Assembly: GCA_007922225.1 (NCBI GenBank) | Contig: ML679958.1 | Coordinates: 59,042,838-59,106,837 of the forward strand | Direction of reading: 5' to 3' | Source of the DNA: Emydura subglobosa | Lineage: Eukaryota; Chordata; Testudines; Chelidae | Length of the DNA stretch: 64,000 nt | Shown here: one piece after another, positions 12,061 through 22,700 of the stretch | Layout of the letters: each line of letters opens with the position of its first letter | Numbering within the stretch: position 1 is the first letter of the stretch | Notes under the pieces: generated by a model | Told to the model about the DNA's origin: nothing | The model's input: the letters and a program-made list of their open reading frames with translations, nothing else | Databases searched by the model: none | Translations under genes and position numbers: made by a program

Positions 12061-13974
12061 ACAGGATTATTTAGTGCAAAAAGGAGTAGAGTCACAGGAA
12101 CATAGTAGAAGTATATAACGATATATGAAATAGGAACACACTGATAAGGAGTTCCCATTCATCTTGCCTTATAATAAGAATGTCGTTTTATTTTCAACTA
12201 AACAAAGGCAACAAACAGAACTGATTATTTTTAATTTACTCTTCACTCAGCAACTAGCAAACTTTTGGAATTCACTGTCACAGAAAAGTTAAGATGATTA
12301 CCAATTTTAAAAATGACATTTTTTAGTACTGTGGTAACAACAGCGAATTACGACTAAAGAGGTACTTTCATTTAACTACCTACTGTTGGGCACCTATAAT
12401 CTTCCCACAAAAATTACATTTTAGACTGTAATTTCTTCATACTCTTTTGAACCAAAATAATTTTTAGTTAAATTCCATTCAACCGCTTGAGTTTTCTGAA
12501 CATGGAAAAGGTATTTTCATTTGTTTGGGTTTTTTGGGGAGTTTTGTATGCATGTTCAGATAACACAAGATCAATTCCATTCTTAAAGTCTGGCATGTAT
12601 CCAGCTGTCAATGAGAATCATGTATTTTCCTAACCAGAAAAAAAATTGTTGCGATAAACCATTCCAAGTGAAAACAGCATGCTACGAGCACATAGCATGT
12701 TAATTTCCAAGTCCATCAATCCCATAATCAAGTCTCAATTCCATAACCGGATCTGCATGGTCTTAACCCTACAGTTAGAGGCCCATTGAATTCAACTGGA
12801 GTCCACGCATTTAGCACCAGTTACAGGATTAGGGCCCAGGCATGGTTATCTAGACAGGGGCAAATAAATCTGAGAACCAAGGTCACTGAAACACACATTT
12901 ATGAAATTAAGTAAAATGCATTTATTTGAATGTGCAATCGCTAATATTTTTCATATGTCAACAAACAAGGAAATTAAATGCACAAAATACAATTGATATT
13001 TTACATGCAAATAGTAAGGAATATTGTTTTTTGACTATGTTGTGGCAAGTGTAGGAATGCTCCTCTTCCCTCCCTCTATATGCACTCAAAGGAATGGAGG
13101 GATTCCAAAATTTTAGGGGGGGAACATTTATTTCTGACTCGTTCAGCCACCTGTTTAACAGATAACCAAGAGCAACTGAAATGTAATGTCCCCATAAAAT
13201 TCAGCAAGTTACTTTAATTCTTCCTAGGCTTTTCTAAAAGAAGTGCTCTTATATTTGTTTGACCATGATCCAAAAAAATCAGTCCTACAGTGATCACCAA
13301 CAGAGTTCAGACTCCTAATCCCATCTGGTCTGCTTCTGTGTCTCCTCCCTCAATTTTTAACTGGTTCAACAAATTTTGTTTGAGCCCCCATCAGAATAAA
13401 GTATTAAGCACTCAACAGTTTCCAGTTTCAACTCTGCCAATAAATACCTTAAATGCATAACATTGGGAAATATCTTTTTTAAATTAATTTAATTAGAAGG
13501 AATCATTAATTATTTATTTCACTGACATGATATAACTTGGTAACTCAATCTATTTAGTAATATTTAGGAGTCTGCATCTTCTATGACATCTTAATCACTG
13601 TTAATGAATATCACAGAAAAATAAAATTGATTTCCCTATTCCATTTTTATAATACTCAACTTACTAGTTAATTTTATTATTTAAATTGTCTAACAATAAA
13701 ATATTGCTTGTTTCCATACATCCAAGGATTCATTGTAATAAATTAGAAATACACAGTCAACACTTTTACACCTTATTGTCTTGTAGATATTTCTATACCA
13801 TTCTGCGGTACAAAAGAGGGCTTATTTTAAGTGAAGCTTGTCAAGTGCGTGAGAGATAACATTTAGTGAACTGAATTCATTGTATTATTATATTACAAAT
13901 TAATATGTACTCCCCCATCTATGTATTTGTATCCATGTGTTGTCTCTCATCTTATACGTAAATCACAAACTCTA
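12061..13974. other. ZC3H13 intron 1, middle part
   Basis: AT-rich intron sequence. I see no exon, no clear repeat family and no RNA gene. Confidence 0.45.
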
Positions 13975-14080
13975 TGCTGCAAGGACTGTCTTTTTGTTCT
14001 GTTTCTACAGAGCCTAGGACACTGGGGTCCAGATCCATGACTAGGGCAACCAGGCACTACAAAAACACAAACAATAATGT
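13975..14080 (+). repeat. L2-like LINE 3' tail
   Basis: The segment 'ctgcaaggactgtctttttgttctg' followed by 'cagagcctaggacactggggtcc' and 'aggcactac' matches the 3' end of old L2-like LINEs, with the same order as the copy at about 46.8 kb. Confidence 0.55.
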
Positions 14081-14125
14081 TGGGGTAATGTTTTCCTTGA
14101 TACTTCTGTTAATGATAATGTGTAA

Positions 14126-15083
14126 CAGGGTGGAATGATTTAAATCAAAGCAATTTAAATCACCAATTTTAACCATGATTTAAATCAGTAAACAGGAAAC
14201 CCTGATTTAAGTAACGGATTTTAATATTGTTTTGCATTTGTACTTTTTAGTTATTTTCCTAAAGAGAGGATGATTCTTATTAATTGGTAACTATTACAAT
14301 ATGTTGATTTCCAAGTAAGTACAGCCTTTATACAAAATGTGGTACTTCTTTTTGCTAACTAGGATACACTATATTTACACACTTTTATTTAAGCTGTTAT
14401 ATAGTTTAACTTATGTTTATTCAGAGTCTTATCCTTTATTTTTTTATGTTAGAAAATGGCAAATAATGCATGTCTTGTTGTTTACTAAATGATGATCAAT
14501 TTTTTTAGTTGTGAATTGTGTCAAACTATTTGCATGGATAAACAAATTCAAATAAATGCACAAAGGGCATTTTAATTTTTGTATTAGTTAAATAAACTAC
14601 CTCAAATATACTGAATACCTAAGAAAAAAGTTTACCACAACATGTTTTACCTTAAGAACTAACTGATTTATTAAACAAAGGAAGTACTTTCTGCAGTTAG
14701 TGAATTGAACTGATTGTTACTGGTTACTTATTGAACTGAACTAGTTGAATAAACTAAAATGAAGTAAATATTCTCTCTGCACCTATAGAAGAGACTACTG
14801 CTGTCAAAGGCTGCTCTAATACTTCAATAAACTCTGGTTCTAGGTGTTTAGTCAGTGACTTCCACCAGTTCAGTGGTTTGACTTTCTTTAAGACTTCAGC
14901 AACAAATATGTACTGCTTAATATTTTTTAATTTATTTTAGAAGATTATGGTAAATTTAGGCCTCAATAAAAGTTGTCATAATTTCATATTTAATTTTAAA
15001 TACGTTTATTTTTAAACAATAAGCTGGTATTTAAATAAAAATCCAATTTCAATAAAAATAATTTTTTTTATAAAAATCATTGT
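14126..15083 (-). mobile_element. Internally deleted hAT copy, inverted
   Basis: It begins CAGGGTGGAATGATTTAAATC, the reverse complement of the right end of the 2046-5424 hAT element. Inside, around 14847-14920, 'gacttccaccagttcagtgg' followed by 'tttgactttcttt' corresponds to the reverse complement of the PLNWWKSL region of that transposase. The far end, with 'caataaaaataatttttttt' and 'aaaaatcattg', resembles the inverted left end but lacks the last bases. It is thus a roughly 960-bp derivative on the minus strand, with no clean target duplication that I could see. Confidence 0.75.
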
Positions 15084-15167
15084 TTTGTATTACACACTTG
15101 TATTACTACACCTATTGGATATTACATATGTAACTGCAGCTACTACTCTGTGACACAATACTATGAT

Positions 15168-16380
15168 TCAGGATATAATATAATGTACATTTAAATTAGT
15201 AATAATGATATACCTATAGGTCAAATATAGTCCAACATTTAGATTTTGTAAAAATACTATTTCACAAAATCTAATGTTAACAAAAATGTTCACATGAAAT
15301 GTCTTTGATTTACCACTGATTTTCTGTTTTAAAAAGCAGAAAAACTGAACACTTTCCCTTGTCATAATAGCATCTTGCTGTTGGAAAGCTAGCAATTGAG
15401 AGTAAATGGAAACTGACTATAAATAAAAGCAACACTGACTAGACTATTTTCACTATCTTACTGAAATATAAAAACTAATAGAACAAATGATAAAAAGTAT
15501 GTTAAGTGTTTAGCCTTAATCTAAGATGGCACAGACAGGCAAGGCAATTTATGTATATTGCTTATACAAGTTATCATCTTCAGCCATGTTGAATAATGTC
15601 TATCTTTAAAACGTTATAAATATTATCCGATTAGAAAATACAAGACAATATTTTAAACTGAAAATATTTTATAAAGTCAACTGTACACTGATTATGCTAT
15701 GGCATTCTGGGATATAGCAAACTAATGTCAAAGAGATACTGACAGATACAAAGTAGCGTGGAAACAATTAAAATAGCCAGTGCTCCCCCTCTTCCACTTT
15801 TCTTTGTAAAGAATTTTTGGCTAAGTGTCTTTTTTAATCAATGTTATAATCTTTTCATGCCACCGTGTTAAGAAAATGTGATCTTAGACTTGAAGCAATT
15901 ATTCCAGCATCTCTCCAGAGTGTTTTAAAAAAAGATAAAATGTTGCATAGTCATATAGAAATGGCCAAATTTCAGCTGCATAACATACAAAAACTAATGC
16001 TGACACAGAAGTAAAACCAAATTGCCAGTCTTCAAGTTACACATGAAAACTGGTGCCTGGCATTCAGCAAATAATTATTCAGAGTTCGATTTTACAACCC
16101 TCTGCTATGAACATGTCTTAAGTTAGCTATACCTCTTATTTAACAGAAAGCATTACTTTATAATATTAAACATATAGACCAATAATGGTAAGTAATTGAT
16201 AGCAATGTGTTCACATTTGTCAACTGGGATTGGCCTGTTATTGGTAAAATGCAACAATTCAGTCCCTAGGATTATAGAAAAAGGTAAACAAAAAAAGTAT
16301 AGATGCAGTCTTATGTGTATGGTATTTCACATTTTGCTAAAAAGATAGGGAGCCACTTCTCAAAACAACTTTCTCCAGAC
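15168..16380. other. ZC3H13 intron 1, AT-rich part
   Basis: AT-rich sequence without a recognisable exon or repeat. The 75-codon minus-strand frame at 15168-15395 has no protein signature and is taken as chance. Confidence 0.45.
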
Positions 16381-16384
16381 TAGA

Positions 16385-16678
16385 GGCTAGTCTACACTTA
16401 AAACTTACAGAAGCACACCTACATCGGTACAGCTGTGCCACTGTAAAAGCACTTGTGCAGCCGTTTTATGTCAATGGGAAAGAGGTCTCCCGCCGACATA
16501 ATAAAAGCATCTAAATGAGCAGCGGAAGCTATGCCAGTGGAAAACGCTCTCCTGCCAACATAGTGCTGTCCACACAAGCGCTTATGCTGGCAAAATTTTT
16601 GTCACTCAGGAGTGTGAAAAACACACTCCTATGAGCAACATAGGTTTTGCCAGTATAAATGCTAGTGTAGACAAGGCC
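16385..16678. mobile_element. Harbinger-type MITE
   Basis: The ends are GGCTAGTCTACACTTAAAA and TGCTAGTGTAGACAAGGCC, which pair as inverted repeats and match the 'gtctacact' ends of the autonomous Harbinger copies in this window. The right flank is TAA; the left flank is decayed. The interior is non-coding. It lies near the 5' end of ZC3H13 intron 1. Confidence 0.75.
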
Positions 16679-16881
16679 TAAGTTTTTAAATGCAACCAGC
16701 CAGTTCCTATTAGGTTCCATTCAGTAGAACATACTCTACCATACAGTAGAATCCAGACTGTAAAAGGTCTTGAAGCAGCCCCATCTACAAAAGCAATGAT
16801 CTAGGTCTAGCGAGGAGCCAATAAAGAGGTTCAGCTGTGATGCTGGGGACAAAAGGAAGAATCTACAATACTAGTCACACA

Positions 16882-16968
16882 GGCCCATATCTCAAGGATA
16901 TTTAGGCACCTGACTCCTGTTTATTTCAATGGGAATCAGGCACCTAAATACTTTTGAGGATCTGGGCC
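16882..16968. repeat. Hairpin (foldback) repeat, TTAGGCACCT family
   Basis: Two arms of about 39 bases, one starting GGCCCATATCTCAAGGATAT and the other ending GAGGATCTGGGCC, are inverted complements with few mismatches around a loop of about 9 bases. The core 'tttaggcacctgactcc' pairs with 'ggaatcaggcacctaaat'. The transcript on either strand would fold into a long stem. Confidence 0.8.
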
Positions 16969-17861
16969 ATCAGCCTAAACTACAAGTTTTGGATGGGAGT
17001 CAACAAAAGATGTCTTTAAAGAAAAGGAAAAGGCACCAAAGTTCAGGACTTATGCTACAAAGACTGACAAGTCCCAAATTCAGCTAAAAAGGCTGACTAC
17101 ATTTCACTATCTGCAGATGAGAAGGGGACTCCAGTACACAGAAGCCTGCAAAGGTTGCAAGTATCTGGGAGGCAGTGAGACGGCCCAACAGGGTTCCCGT
17201 CTGTAAAACGGCAACCACAGAAGATGGTAGGATGTCAGGTCAAGCTAATAGTTCAAGTACAGCAGACTCCATGGCTGATCTGGGCCCTCTCTACCCCACA
17301 GCCCTCCCCCTTGCTTCTCACCACAAATCACACACCGCACAGCCAGTCTGCTGCCCCCAGCTCCCCCCAGCCATCCTTTATCTCAGCACCAAGGCAGAGA
17401 CGCCCCCACAGCCTAGGGCCGATCCGCTCCCGCCTGCCCCTGCACCACGACTCCCCCCATCGCCTGGTACAACTTGCACCCGCCCTCCCCGACTCCCTCC
17501 CCGACAGTCCCCCTGCCACCGCTCCCCTCACAAGTCACATCCCCTCCCCTCCCCTCAGCCCATCGCTTCCTCCTGCGGCCCGCCGTGACCCCTGGCCTCC
17601 GAAGCCGATCTGCCCTCCCCAGGCCTCACACGGCCCGCTCCTCATCCGCCCCCCCCCCGGTGCGCAGGATGGCAGCGGTGCGGGAGGGGTTGGGCTCTGC
17701 CCACACCGAGTCTCCCCCCCGCCCCCGGGTCCGCGCACGGGGAGGCGGGGTCCCGCCGGCCTGCTCCTCGCGGTGGAAGGGGGAGGGCCCGTTCCTCGTG
17801 TGGAGTCCCCCGCTGCCCCCCCTCCCCCGGCCCAGTTTCCCCGCCGGGGCGCCGCACTCAC

Positions 17862-18180
17862 CTGCTCCTTCCACAGCCGGCCCGGTCCCCGCCGCCTCCT
17901 CCGCCGCCGCCCGGGGCGGAGAGGGTGGGAGGGGGCGAGGGGGGAGTCCGTCCTCCCGGGCCTGAGCGCGGAGCCACACGGGGAGCAAGACAAGGAGCGC
18001 GGCCCGCTCCGCCGGCAACCGAACGGCGCTGCCCGAGCACAGGGGCTGCCGGGAAAGCCGCGCAACCAACCGGCCGCCGCCGGCCCCAGCGTCGCCGCCG
18101 CTGCTGCTGCTGCCGTCGGGAGGAGGAGCCTCGGCCCACCGGAAACCGCCTCGCCGCCATGATCGTGCGTGGCAGCGGGA
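17862..18180 (-). other. ZC3H13: ZC3H13 non-coding exon 1 (approximate 5' end)
   Basis: On the minus strand GGAGCAG is followed by a perfect GTGAGT donor at 17861-17856, giving a clear 3' end of exon 1 at 17862. The transcription start cannot be read from sequence; the YY1 motif at 18153-18160 usually sits just downstream of the start, so I place the start at about 18,140-18,190. The exon is 5' UTR because the conserved ZC3H13 start codon is in exon 2. If the start lies upstream of 18160, the exon contains an ATG in good context that opens a long upstream frame. Confidence 0.7.
18153..18160 (-). promoter_or_regulatory. YY1-type site
   Basis: The minus strand reads ATGGCGGC, the core of the YY1 motif. 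It is oriented with ZC3H13 transcription, and its ATG could also serve as an upstream start codon. Confidence 0.55.
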
Positions 18181-18187
18181 CTTCCGG
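18180..18187 (-). promoter_or_regulatory. ETS/GABP-type site
   Basis: The minus strand reads CCGGAAGT, the consensus ETS-family site, about 20 bases upstream of the YY1 motif. The pair is typical of TATA-less CpG-island promoters. Confidence 0.6.
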
Positions 18188-18244
18188 CCGCGCAGGCAAC
18201 GATGAGCCGCCGGGGAAAGAGGAACCGCAACGTCGGGCCTGAAA

Positions 18245-18482
18245 TGAGAGAGGGCGGGGCCTGGTCGGGGGGGGGAAGAGAAGGGGGAGGGGCCTGAAAA
18301 GAGGGACAGAAAGGGGAGGGGCCTGGTCCGAGTAAGAAAAGGGGGAGGGGCCTGAAATGAGGGCTGGAAGGGGTGTGGTCAGGGGAAGAGAAGGGGGAGG
18401 GGCCTGATCGGGGAAGAAAAGGGATGGGCTTTAAAAGGGGGCGGGGCCCAGTATGGTTAATAGAAGGGGGAGGGGCCTGGCA
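18245..18482 (+). repeat. GC-box tandem repeat upstream of ZC3H13
   Basis: About seven imperfect copies of a 25-45 bp unit built around GGGGGAGGGGCCTG or GGGCGGGGCCTGG, separated by purine-rich spacers such as 'gaagagaag'. Copies start near 18254, 18283, 18313, 18341, 18391, 18437 and 18463. Each unit contains an SP/KLF-type GC box. The purine strand is plus. The array lies immediately upstream of the ZC3H13 start. Confidence 0.75.
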
Positions 18483-19411
18483 AGGTGTGGTGTGAGTTGG
18501 GATTCGGCCTGGCTGGAGAGGAGGTTGTGGGTTGGGTCTAGAGGGTATCATCAGGCTGTAGTGTGTTATGAAATGTCCTTGACTCCTTCTCCATGCATGG
18601 CTGGGGCTGATAGAGAGCCTCAGGGTCCCTTTCCCTGGCCCACCAGGCTCTCTAAGAGAGGTGCTGCCAGTCAGTTGGGGCTGCTTGGCTTTGGAATTTC
18701 CTTCTCCCTCTGCAGCCTGTGGAACTTAGTGCATGCTTTTAGCCAGTTTGTTTGCTGAATTTGGACACTCTATAGGCATATTTCTTCAGTCTGTCCAGCT
18801 GCTGGACTGATTGGGAATACTGGACATTTGAGCTGTGTTGTGTAGTAGTGAGAGGTTAGCTTAGTCACTTGTGGTGTTTCCACTTCCATGGAGAGGCACC
18901 CTACATGTGCCTACCACCATCTTGGCCAAAATATTAGGGATTAAACCAGGAACTTCCAGAGCTGAAAGCCAAGATGTAGCCACTTACACAAACAGAGCCA
19001 AGGCTCTTTAGCTAGGATTGTAAGAGACTCATACCCTCTGCGTATCTGGCACAGGGAGGGACCAGTAACATGTTCACCAGTGGGTTACACGGCCACTTTA
19101 GTACAATTTGTTTTAAAAGATTGCTTTTCACCATTGTTGGTGTTACTGAATTATTCAAAAATTCTCTGAAACCAAACTATAAAGGGGTGCTAAAATGACA
19201 ACATATATTTGTTTGAATATTATTGGGCTGACTAGGTTACATTTGTACAAGTGTAGTTTGTTGGTCACTACCCTTCTCGCACTACAGCTGGCTACATTTA
19301 ATTAGTGTTGTGTGGTTTGTGAAGCAGTATATGTCAGGGTGAAAGGTAGTAAATGGAACACCAAATGCCACTAAACAAATAATTAAAATAAAGCAGTAAG
19401 TAATTCCTGTT
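18483..19411. other. Intergenic segment between CPB2 end and ZC3H13 promoter
   Basis: Less than 1 kb separates the GC-box array from the CPB2 poly(A) signal. I see no exon, repeat or RNA gene here. The two host genes run in the same direction, CPB2 upstream of ZC3H13. Confidence 0.6.
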
Positions 19412-19417
19412 TTTATT
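19412..19417 (-). terminator. CPB2: CPB2 poly(A) signal
   Basis: The minus strand reads AATAAA about 105 bases after the CPB2 stop codon at 19522-19524, giving a short 3' UTR. It is the first canonical signal downstream of the stop. Confidence 0.7.
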
Positions 19418-19521
19418 TGATCAAACTAAAAAACAAAGCACACTTGTATGAATGATACTGACCATGAGGACATGTAAATTACCAGCTAAAGCTATGAAAT
19501 ACCAAATTAAAATATAGTACA

Positions 19522-19706
19522 TTAAATATTGTTGATAACATGTAAAGCTATTGTTTTGATACCAGAAAGTGCTTCAATACAAGTGGGTTTAATTAGATTT
19601 GTAGGAAGCAAAAATCCATGTGTTCCTTTGTCCCGAAGCTCAAAGGTAAAAGAATATTTAATGCCAAGATCATAAGCCCAGTCATCTGAACCTCCAGGAG
19701 CTAAAT
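19522..19706 (-). CDS. CPB2: CPB2 exon 11, C-terminus and stop
   Basis: Acceptor TCCTATAG. Encodes (Y)[19 protein letters not shown], then [15 protein letters not shown] and the C-terminus HVINNI with stop TAA at 19522-19524. D367 in GGSDDW sets Lys/Arg specificity; E382 in FELRD is the catalytic glutamate. Confidence 0.97.
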
Positions 19707-22700
19707 CTATAGGAGGAAAAAAAAGAAAACAGATTATTACTTGAAACCACAGCTTTAGGCCTCAGTCCTACCCACTGCCTTCTGGTGGTAGAGAGGCTAT
19801 TCTGTCATACTGATTATAATACTAAAAATGATACTTACAGATTGTTTGTGCACCAGGGCCAGAATCATAAATTTTCTGAGTTGCTTTTCTAATAGCATCA
19901 GATACTTTGTTTGCCACATATAGCTGAAATCAACAAAATATTAATTTGCTATTATAATTTAGTAAAAGTGTTTCACATTGTCTCTGTTAGGGCATAGAAT
20001 TCAACCACTATGGATACAATAAAGAGAGAGGACCTGTTTACAGCATGGTTGTCCCCAAACCTGGCTGCAGTGCAGTCTGTAATGTGAACATGTGGTAGGC
20101 TTCAGAATGCTTACAAGGTGTGGTTAAACATGGTTAGGTTATGTCCATGGTACAAATTGCTGTCCAGTTGCAGCACAGATGCTAACAACAAATTATCACC
20201 AAATCCATTATTCTCTGTAGCTGTCCTATATTTTTAATTTCCTTTCAAATATTGTTCAAGTAGCCTTTAAATATTTTAACTTAAAGTTAGTACTGAAGCA
20301 TACAAAAAAGAATTTAATGATGGAACTGTACACCACTCTTGAACAACAGACTAGAATGAACTGTTCTGTAATTAGTTTACAGAATATCACATCTCTACTT
20401 TACAGGGAAGGAAGTGACGTCAATATTTTCTTTATCTTCCTTCACAAATTCATTAGCTAGGATAAAAAAAATAAATTTAAAAGGGATATAAACCCTCAAC
20501 TTTGAGGGCATAAAATGGTCAGTAATTGGGGGGGATTTAGGAAGAAATATTCTCCTGGGAGAAGTTATTTTATGTCTGCTACAGATTTTTTTTTGTTCCT
20601 TTCTGTGAAGGATCTGGTACTGGTCACTGCTGGAAACAGAATATTGGACTGGATAGACCTCTGGTCTGATCAGGCAGATAGTTTCTATGTTCCTACTCCT
20701 ATGTTCACTGTACAAAGTCTAATAACTTTTAAAAAGAGAAAAAAACTCCCATTAGAGACAATAACAGCTACTTTTTAATTTTTTCTTTAATGACCAAAGA
20801 TCTCTGTGGGGAAAAAAGGAGTGGGAATGAAGGTTGAAGGCAATATGGAGAACCCATCCCAAATATGCATCACCAGCTGCGGCTGCCTGGCCCCATGCAG
20901 GGGATGCTTAGCATAAAGAATATCTTGAGACTGCCTAGGGAGATTGCGGAAGCTCCTTCACTGGAGGTTTTCAAAAGGAGGCTGGATAGCCATCTGTCTT
21001 GGATGGCTTAGACACAACAAATCCTGCATCTTGGCAGGGGGTTAGACTAGATGACCCTTGCAGTCCCTTCTTACCCTATGATTCTTGTCCATCCTGTCCA
21101 TGTCCTATGTATCCACATAGGTGGTCCCATGGAATGAAAAGCCCTTCCCCATTCTTTCAGCCACTTATTGTTCCTTCCTTGGCCCCATTCAGGAGGCACT
21201 CAGAGTAAAGAACCCCGAGTCCACTCCCCCATGCATGGAAAGCATCAAGAAATTGGCCAGAGGGAGCAGGGAAGGGGCTTTTTCTTCTTATCCTCTACCC
21301 CAGCAAATTGTGTTAGGCTCTTCAGCCACCCGAGTAGCTTAACTGGCCTACATTTGTTGGTTAACTCCAACCCAACCTGAATCTCTTTTCCTACTCTAGA
21401 GAAACCTGAAAGCTTGGGGGGTAAGCCAGTGGTAAAAAAAAAAGAAAAGGGTGTTCTTCACTTCCCAGCTTCCCCTTTTATCCCGCTGGTTAATAGAAAG
21501 GGAGCTGATCCTACACAACTCGTAGTGCTCTGCAAGAGAGAGGCGCCCTGATCGTGTGGACCTCCAGAACTTCATAGGACTGTGTGGGAGTGTATTATCC
21601 ATACACTGACCTGATGGCTACTTAAGTGGAAAGTTACAGCAGGCCTGGTGGTGGACACCGGGTCAAGTGAGGCTGCCTACAGGGAGCTGGAAGGTGGCCA
21701 CTTTCACTCAGGCGCCTCACTGGCGGCGAGTTCCGCGGACTTGGCCGCCATCCACTAGATAGTAGAAAGTATCCAAGGTCGTAAACAAGAAAGCTATGTA
21801 AGCTAAGAAGCTACCAATAATATGTAAGCTGTTCCCATGCTAAGTGTGTGAAATTATATAATAGCCAATCAGCAATTGTGTGACCACTGTATGCAAAGAT
21901 GATAAAAAGGTATATAAGCTGGAGAACAAGATGGAATAAACGATTCTGCTTGCAATCATATTGGTTGTTGTGCTTTATCCATCCCGCATCCTCTGCCATC
22001 AGCAGTGGAATCCTCCCTCGTCCTCTGCCATCAGCATTGGAACCCAACAGGACTGGGACTTTTTACATAGGCCTAAGGAGACCTATAACTCCAGGACCCA
22101 TCGCCAGTGGACAGCTTCATGGCCCACAGAATCAAAGAGGTATTCTTCTTCTGTGGACTACCTGTGATCTTCTGGTCCTCTTGAGGACCTTAGGGGCTCT
22201 AAAAAACAGGGCTCTATCAGACCTTTAGGACCATTTAAAAATTTTCTATACAAAAGAGTTAATTAAGGTGCAGTTAAGGCTGCAGGCACATATCAGTGTT
22301 ATGGGTGCACATCATTCAAGAGCAATAGAGTTAAAAAAAAAAGTTACAGACTCAGTAAGTTCAAATATAGGGAAAAACTTACAAGAAATCTGAACTTGAA
22401 TGTTTGGAAATGCCTTATTGAGGTGCCCAAATTACCTTTACTTTGCCACCTTAGCGATGCCTTGAAAATATCAGAAAGTCAGGCTACCTTATCCATCCAG
22501 AATAAACACTTCCATTTTATCAGTGTCCTCCAAAACCTGAATACTTTCTTGTAATCATATAATGATTATGCCAACTTCCAGCTTTCTTACGCTCTTGCAT
22601 ACCTCATCACAAATCTATTTTCCCAAATCTTGAACAGACAAAAAGCCTACCGAAGGCAGTCATTCCCTCTTCTTATTAAATGCCCATTCCTGCAAGGTGA

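Larger units (their letters stand above)
17560..18260 (-). promoter_or_regulatory. ZC3H13: CpG-island promoter of ZC3H13
   Basis: A sharply bounded segment of very high G+C content with many CpG dinucleotides, in otherwise AT-rich surroundings. It surrounds ZC3H13 exon 1. It has no TATA box but contains an ETS site and a YY1 site, the usual pair in housekeeping promoters. Long open frames of up to 338 codons on both strands here are artefacts of the low stop-codon density in GC-rich DNA. Confidence 0.85.

Noticed and set aside
17175..18551. Open frames of up to 338 codons on both strands across the CpG island
   Set aside because: Proline-, arginine- and glycine-rich in every frame, overlapping on both strands, crossing the clear ZC3H13 exon 1 donor. 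They reflect low stop density in GC-rich DNA.
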